DNA of 64,000 nucleotides, from contig JBLMZW010000158.1 of assembly GCA_050259035.1 (NCBI GenBank), positions 10,225-74,224 on the forward strand. Direction: 5' to 3'. Below are positions 25,639 to 35,875 of this stretch, in pieces. The notes below the pieces were generated by a model that saw nothing but the letters and a program-made list of their open reading frames with translations, did not search any database and had not been told where the DNA came from. The stretch comes from JBLMZW01 sp050259035. Its GTDB lineage: Bacteria > Bacillota > Syntrophomonadia > Syntrophomonadales > DTU052. The number at the start of each line of letters is the position of its first letter. Within the stretch, counting starts at the first letter, position 1. A program made the translations under genes and the position numbers.

Positions 25639-28600
25639 ATGATAAACCTTAGAATACATAACCGTCTGCGGGTCATTTTTTGCCTCTTTATCATATCGTT
25701 AGTTTTTCTCTTTAGTTTTCCGGTTCAAGTCAATGCAGCACCGGCTATAACCGGTGTATCTCCATCCAAGGTAAGCAAATCAGGTCAAACTGAATTGTTT
25801 ATTAAAGGAACCGGTTTTTCCTGGGATGGGGGCAGTCCGACTGTTACTTTTAATTTCGGAGGAGCCGGCGCGGGAACTGCTAAAGTAACCGGCAAATATG
25901 GGGATGATACGTTAATAGCCGTGGATGTTCCGGCGCAGCCGGATAAATGCAATGGCACTATTCCTTATATAACAATAACCAACCCGGATAATTCCAGCAA
26001 AATTTATAATGCTAATCTGACTTATATAGATGATCCTGATGTGGTCAACTTCTTTCCCAGAATTGAGGTTACTGTAACCGGTTATTCTCAAAGCGGCGGT
26101 TATTACAGCTTACAGATAAATCCTCCTAACCCTAACCGTGAAATCTATCTTGAAGGCTCGAATTTAAGTGACGTTACCACAGTTGAAGCCTATCAAATGA
26201 TCGGGGCCAGGGAGCAATTAGCTGATACGATTATTATTGGAACCAATAATATAACCGACGGAAAAATTCATTTCCCCTATAAGAGTTCATATATGGACGG
26301 GTATCAGGTTAAGTTTAAGGTTAAAAATGTTGCCGGGGCCATAGATGAGACCACTCCAGTAGATTATTCCCGTATTTCCATGCCTGCGGTCACCAGTTTT
26401 GATGCCAACCCCCAGGATTTGGTCGAACGTATGAACCTTAGAATAGCGGGTACCGGTTTTGTTCCTAATACTGCGGGAGATTCTAACGACGACCATCTAA
26501 ATAAAGTAATAATTGATCAAACCTCATTGGATGACAGTAAAGTAGTGTGCAATAGCGCAGGAACCATTCTTGATGTGGTTATACCAGATGTAACTGTAGC
26601 CGGAGCAGGCAAATCGTTTACTCTGCGGACTTTACAGTCTGGTGGGGCATTAACTAAAGCCGAGACAATATATAAAAGCGCTTTTACTATAAATAAGCGT
26701 CCCCCTGACCTGAAACTTTGTCTGCCTTTGCTTCCCAACCGGGGAAGTGTTAATGGCGGCGATAAGGTGCTGGTGGCTATCCAGGGTTACGATGAGAATA
26801 CTCAGATCTTAATCGGCGGCAACCCGGTGGCCAGCAAAGCTGTATACACCCAATCATTGCCTGATTATTACGGGTATCCATCAGACGCCAAAGTATTAGA
26901 AGTGGTTACACCTGCATCCGATAATAAAGCCGAAGGTAAAGTGGATGTTCGGGTACAAAATGCCCGTTATCCCAAAGCTATATATGATGAAGCCCAGGAC
27001 GCTTACTTATATACCGGGGAGGGCCAATTTCTCCAGGTTAACGACATTAGCGAGGTATCTGGTCCGGCTTCGGGAGGGCAGATAGTTACTATTGAGGGAT
27101 TTTTCGCCCGGGCCCGCAGTGATACCAACTCCCAGCTTTATTACCTGGAGGACGGTCGCTATACCAATGGAGCAATAACCGGTACCCCCGTGGAAATCGA
27201 CCGGGACAGCAGTGGAGGTTATTCGATATCTGGACTTGATATTTCCGGAGACGGGCTTTATCTTAAAGAAGTTTATCCTAATTACGACCTTGAAGGGAAA
27301 AAGGTAACCCTTGAAATATATAGTCTGGTTAAGGTTTATTTCGGTAGTGCGGAAGCCCAAATTACCGACCTTCAGAATTATACTAATCCCAGAAAGCAGA
27401 ATCTTAAAGTGGTTACCGGGCCATATACCCTGGGGAAAAACGAATTAGCCAAACAGGTTGAAGTCAAAGTTAATCTTTTCGAATACATGTTTATTCAAGG
27501 TGAGGGCCAGTTTGTAGGTCCCCCGGATGACCTGCCTTTCACTGGATTTGATGTATGTGACAAAACCTATACTTACCGAAAAGCCTTAACTTATCCGGAA
27601 ATACTTTCTATTAATCCTTCCAGTATTAGCTGGAAGGACGTAGGGCAGTCACGGCAGCTGGTTATAGATGGATGGGATTTATACAGTGGTTTAACCATAG
27701 AGTTTGAATCAGATGTCGGAACTGTTTCTATGACCGATAACGGCAGCAATATGACCATTCAGGGCAGCGGGGAGCAGGACAGCCGCGGACGTTTCCGCAA
27801 AACCCTGACCATACCCGATCCGCCCGATTTCCCTGTTTTCAACAACGGGGTAACCCAGTTGAAAGTACGAATAACCAACTGGGATAAGCAGCAATCAAAT
27901 CGTTTTACACTGACCCTAACCAGTGCTCCGGCGATAGACAAAATTACCCCATCAATGGGGCCGGATACCGGTAACTGCCGGGTACTATTAACCGGTTCAG
28001 ATTTTTATTATAATCCCAGGGTTATTTTGAATGTACCCGGTGTGGCGGAGCAAGTTGAAGGAACTGATATAGTCGTCCTGGATGCCAATATGGCCAAGAT
28101 TACTAATGCCAGCAACACCCCGGGGGTATTCCTTACATTTACTACCCCTTCAGTTCAAGGCGGATCCTGGACCTTACCTGACAACTTCGATGTTACAGTA
28201 ACCAATCAGGACGGGGGCTCTTTTACAGCCAGTGAAGGCTATACCTATATGGTTGAGCCAGCGGACACCAGCCAGCCTCGTATAACCGGCATCAATCCCA
28301 AGCAGGGACTTCTGGCCGGGGGACAGGACGTAACGATTTCCGGAAATAATTTTAATGCCAATGCGATTGTTACTATTGATGGTTTTGAACTGACCAATAA
28401 GGTTATTAAACCTCAGGTTATAACCGGAAAAACACCTAAAGGAAACCGGACTAATGTAATGGTTCCGGTTCAAGTGGTAAACCCGGACGGGGGAATGGAC
28501 AGCCGCGATATCTTTATGTACTACGAACAGACCAGTAACCCCAAAATCACTTCAATAATACCGGACAAAGGTACAACTGGGATTAAGGTAATAATCAAAG

Positions 28601-31311
28601 GCTCCGATTTTTCAACCCGGGTAGAGGTTGAGGGAGAGGTACTCCAGTCGGCCACCGTCACCATGGTCCATGACTCATGCGGAGAATATGCCTTTGAGAT
28701 GGTTAACGAGCCTATTTCAGCGGGAGTTGCCAGCACCGATATAGGGAAAGCCCGAGTCATTGACAGCAGCACTATCGAACTGATCGTTCCTGAATTCCTT
28801 GCCGATGGCACACCACGGGCTGGCAATTGCACGGTAATCGTACGCAACCGGGATAATGTTACCGCAACATCCACCCAGCTGTTTAAATATATGGTTCCCT
28901 TAAGCCAACCGGCGATTACCTCAATCAACCCTACCTTTGGTTCGATTAAAGGAGGCAATTTAATTACTATAAAGGGAACTGGCTTTTTAGAGGAGGAATT
29001 TACTGTTTTCTTTGGCGGCAATGCCGCAAAAATCGTAAAACCGATGACCGAGACCATCGCGGATGGAGTAGTATATTATGAACTTCAGGTCGAAGCCCCG
29101 GCTGCTTCGCAAAGCGGTCCGGTAGACGTAACCGTAGTCAACTACGATGGCGGTTATGCCACAGTTGCAGATGGCTATACCTATACGGAAATAAACTATC
29201 TGCCCATTATTAAAAGCATCACCCCGACATCGGGCCCATCCACCGGGGGACAGGTCGTAACTATCAAAGGCCGGCAGTTTCAACCGGCGACTGAGAAGGA
29301 TGGGATTTTATATCCCACGGTTACTTTTGGCGGAGTTCCTGCCATTGTCGATCCAGCAAATTTCAGGCTCAACAGCGAAACCATCGTGGTCACCACACCC
29401 CCGTATCAAGGGGCCGGCAAGGTGGACGTTATTGTGACCAATCCGGACGGAGGGTCGGCCAAGGGCATTTATACTTATGTACAGACCAAGTTAACGATTA
29501 CTTCAATAACTCCAGATAATTTAGCCAATATGAAAATACCCTGTCAAAAGACTATAACCGGTACCAACTTTTTACCTCCAATGATCTATCAGGGAGAGAC
29601 CCTGAGAACAAAAATCTACCTTCAGTACCCGGCAGGATCTAAGACTCCTGATGTTCTGGTCGAGTTGACGGAAGGAACCACCGCTATACCTCAATCTGAC
29701 GGGTCCACTGTTGCAGCAGCCAATATTGACATCGTTAGCGCCACGGAAATGCATTTAGTTATCCCCGCCCTGGACATGCCGGAGCGAGTTGGGAAGTGGA
29801 CCTTGATTCTGCAAAACCCCGATGGGGCAACGGCCAGCACGGAGATCATTTTTTCATCGGTTAGTCCTGATGACTTACCCCAGGTGAATTTGCCTCTGGA
29901 ACCCAACGAAGGGTTGATCAGGGGAGGGACCAAGGTTACTATTACCGGAAAGAACTTCAATGAAGGAGTAAAGATAACTTTTGGCGGAAAACCGGCCACC
30001 CTGGTTAGCCGAAATGAAGAAGGAACGGAAATGGTTGTTACCACTCCGGCCGGCAACGATCCTGCAGATATCGATAAGGCCGTTGACGTCATCATTACCA
30101 ATACTGATGGGGGCCAATGCATTCTGGCAGGGGCATTTACGTATCGGAAACCTCCGAATGAACCGATTATAATAAGTATTGTTCCCGCTAGTGGACCGAC
30201 CCGGGGAGGAACCAAAGTAACAATTACCGGGAAGAACTTTCAATCCGGTATTAAGCTTTATTTTAATGAGGACCAGATTTCCTCGATTAAAGTTACTTCT
30301 ACCACCATTGTTTTTACCACCCCGCGCCACGCCCCTGGATCAGTTGATGTTTTACTAAGAAATCCGGACCTGGGGGAAGCCCTTAAGACTAAGGGGTTCA
30401 CTTACAACGGGCCGCCTGAAGTTGAGGAGGGCAAATTTATAGCAGAGATAGTAGGCGGCAGTGCTATCCGGCTTAGCTGGACCGGGGTTGACGGAGTAAA
30501 ACGATATGAAATAACCATGAGCAGGGACAATTCTAAATGGCAGTTCCTGACCGGAACAACTAAGACCGAGTATTTTATAATGAACCCTAAGCCCGCCAGT
30601 TATTATTTCCGGCTGCGAACGGTCAATGAAACTGGGGCTTCTCCAGTAGTTGATGCCACACCATTTCCCTTAAGTGTTTCTGCGGGGAGTCTTTCTAATG
30701 TACCGGTTACCCCAACCATAAATGATTCACAGGACGTTATAACAGTTAATCAGGGTACTCTTCAAGTAATCTTAGGAAAGAATTTGCCCGGCAGTGGACA
30801 ATACACCGTCAACCTTACAGAGGAACAGAAAAAGGCGGTTCGAGCCGATCTCTTTATACCTACTGCCATGGTAGACCAGGGCAGCCAGACGGTCATAGTA
30901 CTGGAAAATAACTATCTAAGGCTTGATGTTCCGGCTAATGCGTTTAACACTCTGGAATATCAACAAAGCAAAACGGACGAAACCGACGCTTATATTAAAC
31001 TTTCAATTTTCCCTCTATCTGCACAGGAGTTGGAAGTTGCCTCACTTAACACCGATAAACAGGTATTCGGGGGATTTACTCTGATTGCCAGTTATAAAGC
31101 TCCACGAACGGAAAAGTTATTAAGCATGTTTAACAGCAATGTATGGGGTTATTATTCCAAAGGACAGTCAGCCAGGCTAACCCAGGCTTTTCATCGTGAC
31201 CGGGTTACTGGCCGCTGGGTCCCAATGCCAGGTATGTTAACCGCAAACGGCCTTTTTGGGGTTGGATTATTGCAGCCCGATATGGTCTATTTTATCGATA
31301 ATACTAAGTGA
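25639..31311 (+). CDS. giant secreted IPT/TIG-repeat surface protein
   Basis: 1890-residue exported protein. The start at 25639 is preferred to 25624 because AGAGGAG lies 5-7 bases upstream. Signal peptide: basic start, hydrophobic core VIFCLFIISLVFLFSF, cleavage likely after VNA. About 13 immunoglobulin-like IPT/TIG units follow, each opening like P-I-I-S-I-x-P-x-x-G-P-x-x-GG and ending in DGG-type turns; the clearest run from about residue 760 to 1590. A fibronectin III-like domain follows (about 1596-1680), then an unrecognised C-terminal region. No LPXTG, SLH or membrane anchor was seen, so attachment may depend on the neighbouring SLH proteins (inference). Confidence 0.88.
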   Translation: MINLRIHNRLRVIFCLFIISLVFLFSFPVQVNAAPAITGVSPSKVSKSGQTELFIKGTGFSWDGGSPTVTFNFGGAGAGTAKVTGKYGDDTLIAVDVPAQPDKCNGTIPYITITNPDNSSKIYNANLTYIDDPDVVNFFPRIEVTVTGYSQSGGYYSLQINPPNPNREIYLEGSNLSDVTTVEAYQMIGAREQLADTIIIGTNNITDGKIHFPYKSSYMDGYQVKFKVKNVAGAIDETTPVDYSRISMPAVTSFDANPQDLVERMNLRIAGTGFVPNTAGDSNDDHLNKVIIDQTSLDDSKVVCNSAGTILDVVIPDVTVAGAGKSFTLRTLQSGGALTKAETIYKSAFTINKRPPDLKLCLPLLPNRGSVNGGDKVLVAIQGYDENTQILIGGNPVASKAVYTQSLPDYYGYPSDAKVLEVVTPASDNKAEGKVDVRVQNARYPKAIYDEAQDAYLYTGEGQFLQVNDISEVSGPASGGQIVTIEGFFARARSDTNSQLYYLEDGRYTNGAITGTPVEIDRDSSGGYSISGLDISGDGLYLKEVYPNYDLEGKKVTLEIYSLVKVYFGSAEAQITDLQNYTNPRKQNLKVVTGPYTLGKNELAKQVEVKVNLFEYMFIQGEGQFVGPPDDLPFTGFDVCDKTYTYRKALTYPEILSINPSSISWKDVGQSRQLVIDGWDLYSGLTIEFESDVGTVSMTDNGSNMTIQGSGEQDSRGRFRKTLTIPDPPDFPVFNNGVTQLKVRITNWDKQQSNRFTLTLTSAPAIDKITPSMGPDTGNCRVLLTGSDFYYNPRVILNVPGVAEQVEGTDIVVLDANMAKITNASNTPGVFLTFTTPSVQGGSWTLPDNFDVTVTNQDGGSFTASEGYTYMVEPADTSQPRITGINPKQGLLAGGQDVTISGNNFNANAIVTIDGFELTNKVIKPQVITGKTPKGNRTNVMVPVQVVNPDGGMDSRDIFMYYEQTSNPKITSIIPDKGTTGIKVIIKGSDFSTRVEVEGEVLQSATVTMVHDSCGEYAFEMVNEPISAGVASTDIGKARVIDSSTIELIVPEFLADGTPRAGNCTVIVRNRDNVTATSTQLFKYMVPLSQPAITSINPTFGSIKGGNLITIKGTGFLEEEFTVFFGGNAAKIVKPMTETIADGVVYYELQVEAPAASQSGPVDVTVVNYDGGYATVADGYTYTEINYLPIIKSITPTSGPSTGGQVVTIKGRQFQPATEKDGILYPTVTFGGVPAIVDPANFRLNSETIVVTTPPYQGAGKVDVIVTNPDGGSAKGIYTYVQTKLTITSITPDNLANMKIPCQKTITGTNFLPPMIYQGETLRTKIYLQYPAGSKTPDVLVELTEGTTAIPQSDGSTVAAANIDIVSATEMHLVIPALDMPERVGKWTLILQNPDGATASTEIIFSSVSPDDLPQVNLPLEPNEGLIRGGTKVTITGKNFNEGVKITFGGKPATLVSRNEEGTEMVVTTPAGNDPADIDKAVDVIITNTDGGQCILAGAFTYRKPPNEPIIISIVPASGPTRGGTKVTITGKNFQSGIKLYFNEDQISSIKVTSTTIVFTTPRHAPGSVDVLLRNPDLGEALKTKGFTYNGPPEVEEGKFIAEIVGGSAIRLSWTGVDGVKRYEITMSRDNSKWQFLTGTTKTEYFIMNPKPASYYFRLRTVNETGASPVVDATPFPLSVSAGSLSNVPVTPTINDSQDVITVNQGTLQVILGKNLPGSGQYTVNLTEEQKKAVRADLFIPTAMVDQGSQTVIVLENNYLRLDVPANAFNTLEYQQSKTDETDAYIKLSIFPLSAQELEVASLNTDKQVFGGFTLIASYKAPRTEKLLSMFNSNVWGYYSKGQSARLTQAFHRDRVTGRWVPMPGMLTANGLFGVGLLQPDMVYFIDNTK

Positions 31312-31321
31312 GGGAAGAACG

Positions 31322-33880
31322 ATGAAAAAATTAATTACACTATTACTCATTGCTATTTTAATTGGGACATCAGCAACCTCCTCTTTAGGACAAATATCCA
31401 ATGGTAGCACCTTCAACGGGGTTACCTATAGCAACAGTGTTTATAAGAATTTGTACGGGGGTCTAGATGTAAAAAAACACTGGGCCCGGGACAGTATATA
31501 CAAGATGGCCGCCCTGGGGGTGATTCATAGCCAAAAAAACAGGTTTTACCCCAATTCTCCGGTATCCAGAGAACAGGCCATATCTATGCTGCTGATTTTT
31601 GCAGGCAAACAGGCAGAAGCGGAGGCTCAGGCTACAGGAACCCCGGTGGCTTTTGGCAATCGAGGTGCCTGGGCGGAAGGATATTTAAACTATGCCCTGG
31701 CTAATGGCATAATTACCACCGCCGAGTTGAACCAGATGAATTGGACCGAATCAGCCCGGCGGGAAGAAATTGCTTATTGGCTGGCTAAAGTTGTGGGTTA
31801 TGCCCCGGTATATGGTCAGGAACAGCAGGGCGTATATGGATTCCAGGATTGGAACCAGTTTGATCGGGTGAAAATCCCGTACTGTGAACCGGTAATAGCC
31901 AATCAGATTATGCAAGGCAAGAATGGCAAGTTTAACCCTAAAAATTTAATTACCAGAGGTGAACTCTGCGCTACGTTAGAGCGGGCCTTGCCCACGATTA
32001 TACCATTGCGTAATTATTCAATCCTACAGGGTACAGTGATCGAGGTTGGGCGCAAGACCAGTGCTTCTTCAGGAAATCCTGCCAGAACCACTATCTACGT
32101 AATGGGCAGTGACGGCAAGGGGTTTTCCCTGATTAGTGATTATCAGCAAAAACCGCAGACCGATTTTCTGGTTTTAAAGAAAGGCACACCGGGGAAAAGT
32201 GTTAGATTGGCACAGGGAGATAACATCAGTGTTTTACTTAACGAAAAGGGACAAGTAGTCTGGGCTGACGTTAAAGGGACATCCTCTCCAGGTATGGAAG
32301 GTACTGTTGAAGAAGTCAATATCGAAGAAAGAACAATGGATGTGAATATTCCCGGAAAGGGTACTTACACGTATCCTCTGGCCGGTAATTATAAAGTAAT
32401 AAGCAATGGATATCTTGGGAATTTAGCCGATCTGGTAAGTGGGCAAAAAGTCAGTTTAAAGCTTAATGCCGCTTCCGAAGTTACTGAGGTAAATGTTAAA
32501 GTGGTTTACCCGGTACCGGGAGGATACCCGCAGGGCTTTAAACAGGTTCACGGAACTCTGGTTGCCAAGAGCGAGTTGAAAATAAACGTTAAGGATGACT
32601 CGGGCAGTCTAAAATCATACAATATCACTTCAGCGACAGTTATTCAGCGCCAGGGGACAAGAATAGCCTGGTGGGAACTGGAGCCCGGAGAGTATTTAAA
32701 GATGAACCTGGTATCGGGCAGCGAAACAGACCTGGAGACAGTGGAAGTAACACCGTTAAGCAATGCGGTCACGGGAATTTATAAAGGCAAGATTAAGATG
32801 GTGGACAGTGAGTCCAATCGACTTACTCTGACAGATATAAAACGTTACGAAAATAAAGAGTTTAATGCATACGATGATTACGCGATTATCCCTGTTCAAA
32901 GCGGCGCCCCGCTTTTTGCCGAGGGCAATTCCATCGGCATGGCTGCACTGGGCAAAGGATATAAAGATAGTCAGTGTTATTTTGTAACATCATCAACTTA
33001 CGGTCAGGAGTCAATCAGCAGATTGACTATTCAGGGTGGTTCTGAATTCAGAGAAGACAGTAAAATTATCGACGTTAAAACCGGGATGAATCAAATAACC
33101 ATTAACGCTTATGCCAAAGTAATAGGGATTGATACCGGAACCATAGTTGTTCGGAACAAACAGGTAATAGATGCCGCAGCTTTAAATAAAGGAGATCTCG
33201 GAGTATTTTACCTTAACGGCATCGGCACCCAGCCCAAAGCCAGGCTGATAGCTTTGGAAGAGGCCAGCTCGCGCACCCTAAAAATTTATCATGGCTCGAT
33301 AGACTCCGTGGGTGGAAGCATTCTCAAGATTAACGATGTTTATGAGCTTAGCAGCAATCAATGGCAACAGGGTGGCTCCGTTCAGGTTACATATAGTGAC
33401 GATACCGGTATTTTAGACGGATCGGGCATGGGAGCGGCCCCACCGCCAACCGTATCTCCAGTACGGATTAATCGTAGTACTCTTAATACCACCGGATTGA
33501 CTGGAGCTTATGACGATTGTGACGTAGATGTCGCAGCCCTGTATGACTCCGGAACCGGAACGTCCGTAGCTATTGCGATTAATATATCCCCTAAAGATTA
33601 TTACGATTTTAAAAGCATCCCTCACAATATAGCAACAGGCGATATAAGTAAGCTGGGGACTTCAAACGCTATACCGCAGCCAGCAACGTTCAGCAATTAT
33701 AAGGTTTGGGATTCTATTAGTGAACAATGGGTATCCGTATCGTCACTGGCTGATGTAGAAATGGGCACGGCGGTGATAATGAAACGAGGAGCAGTAATAG
33801 GGTATAAGGATTTGAGTGTGGGTGATTCATTATATCTGGTTACGAACGGAGGTTACGGAATACTGGCAATTGTACAGTAA
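31322..33880 (+). CDS. S-layer homology protein with large beta-rich C-terminal region
   Basis: 852 residues, exported (MKKLITLLLIAILIGTSATS). Three SLH-like segments occupy about residues 30-235: DVKKHWARDSIYKMAALGVI, then WAEGYLNYALANGIIT, then EPVIANQIMQGKNGKFNPKN with TRGELCATLERAL. These normally bind pyruvylated cell-wall polymer. The remaining 600 residues contain repeated GTV...V-type beta segments without a recognised domain. ATG at 31322 follows GAGGGAAG; 10 bp after the TIG gene, so probably the same operon. Confidence 0.88.
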   Translation: MKKLITLLLIAILIGTSATSSLGQISNGSTFNGVTYSNSVYKNLYGGLDVKKHWARDSIYKMAALGVIHSQKNRFYPNSPVSREQAISMLLIFAGKQAEAEAQATGTPVAFGNRGAWAEGYLNYALANGIITTAELNQMNWTESARREEIAYWLAKVVGYAPVYGQEQQGVYGFQDWNQFDRVKIPYCEPVIANQIMQGKNGKFNPKNLITRGELCATLERALPTIIPLRNYSILQGTVIEVGRKTSASSGNPARTTIYVMGSDGKGFSLISDYQQKPQTDFLVLKKGTPGKSVRLAQGDNISVLLNEKGQVVWADVKGTSSPGMEGTVEEVNIEERTMDVNIPGKGTYTYPLAGNYKVISNGYLGNLADLVSGQKVSLKLNAASEVTEVNVKVVYPVPGGYPQGFKQVHGTLVAKSELKINVKDDSGSLKSYNITSATVIQRQGTRIAWWELEPGEYLKMNLVSGSETDLETVEVTPLSNAVTGIYKGKIKMVDSESNRLTLTDIKRYENKEFNAYDDYAIIPVQSGAPLFAEGNSIGMAALGKGYKDSQCYFVTSSTYGQESISRLTIQGGSEFREDSKIIDVKTGMNQITINAYAKVIGIDTGTIVVRNKQVIDAAALNKGDLGVFYLNGIGTQPKARLIALEEASSRTLKIYHGSIDSVGGSILKINDVYELSSNQWQQGGSVQVTYSDDTGILDGSGMGAAPPPTVSPVRINRSTLNTTGLTGAYDDCDVDVAALYDSGTGTSVAIAINISPKDYYDFKSIPHNIATGDISKLGTSNAIPQPATFSNYKVWDSISEQWVSVSSLADVEMGTAVIMKRGAVIGYKDLSVGDSLYLVTNGGYGILAIVQ

Positions 33881-33922
33881 TTACTTAATCATTATGCGTT
33901 GAATGTAATGAAGGAGTCGAAC

Positions 33923-35413
33923 ATGAGAAGATATTACTTTGGGATTATGTTTATTATTATCGGATTGTTTTGCCTGGCAGGGGTTAAGCCTGCTCAGGCG
34001 TTTACCGGATATGAGTTGGGTGTTACTGACTCCAAGGAATACCGGGAGGTGGTCTTCCTGGGTGGTTCACCCTCCGTGTTTACGGGCACTGTTAAGGAAA
34101 CAACCAAGACCAAAGGAGATATTGTTCAAACCAGTCTGACCTATAAGATGGAGGACCCCACCAGCAAGGGGAAGTTAAGCCGAACAGCCCGGCTGGAGAG
34201 TAAAATAACCCGAAGCGGTACCCAGGAAGTCTACGAAACTACTCTAACTGGCCTAACCGAAACCATTAAGGTCAGTGACGCCAGCTTAAAGCTTAACAAA
34301 GATGATCTGTTTTTTAGCGCCTCCAAAATAGTTGACCATCGATCAGTTATTGATTTTTACACTGAAAACTGGCATTTTAAAAAGGTTTATGAGGCTGGTA
34401 AATCCGGCACTGGGGGGCTTCTGGTATATGAAGCGTGGGGAACCAGGGAGGGTTATGACAGCGCCTGGGGTAAAGGAAGCACCGCCAATGTGACAGCCCA
34501 GGTGACGAGTTTACCCAATGCTACGGGTTCCGCTGATTGGGAAGGAACTATTGAAGCTGCTATGGTTGACAGTGTTAGCCGCGGCCTGACGTATGCCCAG
34601 AGCAAAACCTCCTTAAAGAGTTTCGGGGGCACTTATACTGATCAAAGTGTTACCGAGGAAGCCTTACGGATAAATTACGACTTTCCTTCCAGTATCAGCC
34701 CGAAAGTAGTTCAGGACTTCAGGAATCGAGGAACTTTGCCGATTTCAATGAAGAGCCCGCCGACGAAGAAGATGCTTTTTGCCAAGGACTTCCGGGATGT
34801 TCGGGGGCATTGGGCTCAGAAAGATATCGAGATTGTATGCGGGTTAGGGGCCTTTAACTGTAAGGGCAACTTGTTCGGACCAGGAAATGCCGCCACCCGA
34901 AGGGATATTGCTCAGGCATTATCGGCGGTGTGTAACCTGGTCAAGACAGATCAGACTAAAACAACCAGCAGCAAAAAGGCTGTGGTTGAAGAGCCATATT
35001 TCGTTGATATAGGGCCGAGCGATCCTGATTTTAAAGCTATTCAGGAGAATTATCGGCGGGGCATTATGCAGGGAACCAGCGAAAGTTTGTTTAGACCTAA
35101 CAAAACAGTTACCCGGGCCGAGGCGGCGACTGTTCTAATAAATGCCCTGGGTTTAAGTCGGCTGGCGCCCCAGCCGGAATATAAAACCGTTTTCTATGAT
35201 GATCAGGAGATACCGTTCTGGGCCAAGGACTCGGTCTATGTCGTGGCCGAACTCGGTCTGATGGAGGGAGACGGCGGCTTTTTCCGGCCTAATGACAAAA
35301 TGAGCAGAGCCGAGTTGGCCTGCCTGTTAAATAACTTCAGAACTTACCTGAATGAGGGTTTCAAGAAAGACTATGCGGAACACGGTTACGCATTCAGTCC
35401 GTCAGCGAATTAG
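33923..35413 (+). CDS. S-layer homology protein, C-terminal SLH domains
   Basis: 496 residues with a signal peptide (FGIMFIIIGLFCLAGV, cleavage near AQA). The first 290 residues are unrecognised; three SLH repeats sit at the C-terminus: DVRGHWAQKDIEIVCGLGAF, then ENYRRGIMQGTSESLFRPNK with TRAEAATVLINAL, then PFWAKDSVYVVAELGLMEG. The ATG at 33923 is chosen for AAGGAG six bases upstream. Third gene of the surface-protein locus, with its SLH domains at the opposite end from its neighbour's. Confidence 0.88.
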   Translation: MRRYYFGIMFIIIGLFCLAGVKPAQAFTGYELGVTDSKEYREVVFLGGSPSVFTGTVKETTKTKGDIVQTSLTYKMEDPTSKGKLSRTARLESKITRSGTQEVYETTLTGLTETIKVSDASLKLNKDDLFFSASKIVDHRSVIDFYTENWHFKKVYEAGKSGTGGLLVYEAWGTREGYDSAWGKGSTANVTAQVTSLPNATGSADWEGTIEAAMVDSVSRGLTYAQSKTSLKSFGGTYTDQSVTEEALRINYDFPSSISPKVVQDFRNRGTLPISMKSPPTKKMLFAKDFRDVRGHWAQKDIEIVCGLGAFNCKGNLFGPGNAATRRDIAQALSAVCNLVKTDQTKTTSSKKAVVEEPYFVDIGPSDPDFKAIQENYRRGIMQGTSESLFRPNKTVTRAEAATVLINALGLSRLAPQPEYKTVFYDDQEIPFWAKDSVYVVAELGLMEGDGGFFRPNDKMSRAELACLLNNFRTYLNEGFKKDYAEHGYAFSPSAN

Positions 35414-35763
35414 TTAATATAGTCTGCATACTTGCTAATTATCGAACGAGCCAGGTCCGCATCAGTCGAAGGAATTATGGATGTTACCATGTAATCGCAT
35501 CCGTCGGATGGAAATGTGGGGGATAGCATTCCCGCTGATTGACGCGGTCCCCAGGCAACGTTGGCTGCCGGATTGTAAGGGTATTGATTGACTGTGTATC
35601 CGCCCGGGTAATCGGAATATTCATTGTAGAGCCCGGAACGGGAAACCGTATCGATTTGAACCCCATCAAAACCGGCCTTATGCAGTTCTTGTACTGCCTC
35701 CATAGCCTGGGCATAAGACCGATAGTAAGATAAGATAGCTCGTTCTCCCTTTGGTAATTGCAT
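35410..35763 (-). CDS. conserved hypothetical protein, 117 residues
   Basis: Not recognised with certainty. The N-terminal part AILSYYRSYAQAMEAVQELHKAGF resembles the helix-strand pattern of small stress-type proteins in which a residue-pair loop precedes a Gly-Phe turn; the middle is rich in Tyr, Asn and Pro. ATG with AGAAGGGAAG upstream, so it is likely real. Convergent with the SLH gene (its stop overlaps that gene by 4 bp) and divergent from argS. Confidence 0.65.
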   Translation of the reverse strand: MQLPKGERAILSYYRSYAQAMEAVQELHKAGFDGVQIDTVSRSGLYNEYSDYPGGYTVNQYPYNPAANVAWGPRQSAGMLSPTFPSDGCDYMVTSIIPSTDADLARSIISKYADYIN

Positions 35764-35875
35764 CTTACGCTTCCCTTCTTTATAATTTATACCGTGTTGG
35801 TATGCAATAATTTACCCACAATAGTCATAAATAAAACATTCATTAAGGCTCCCGGCTTAGAAGGAAGGTTGCATC

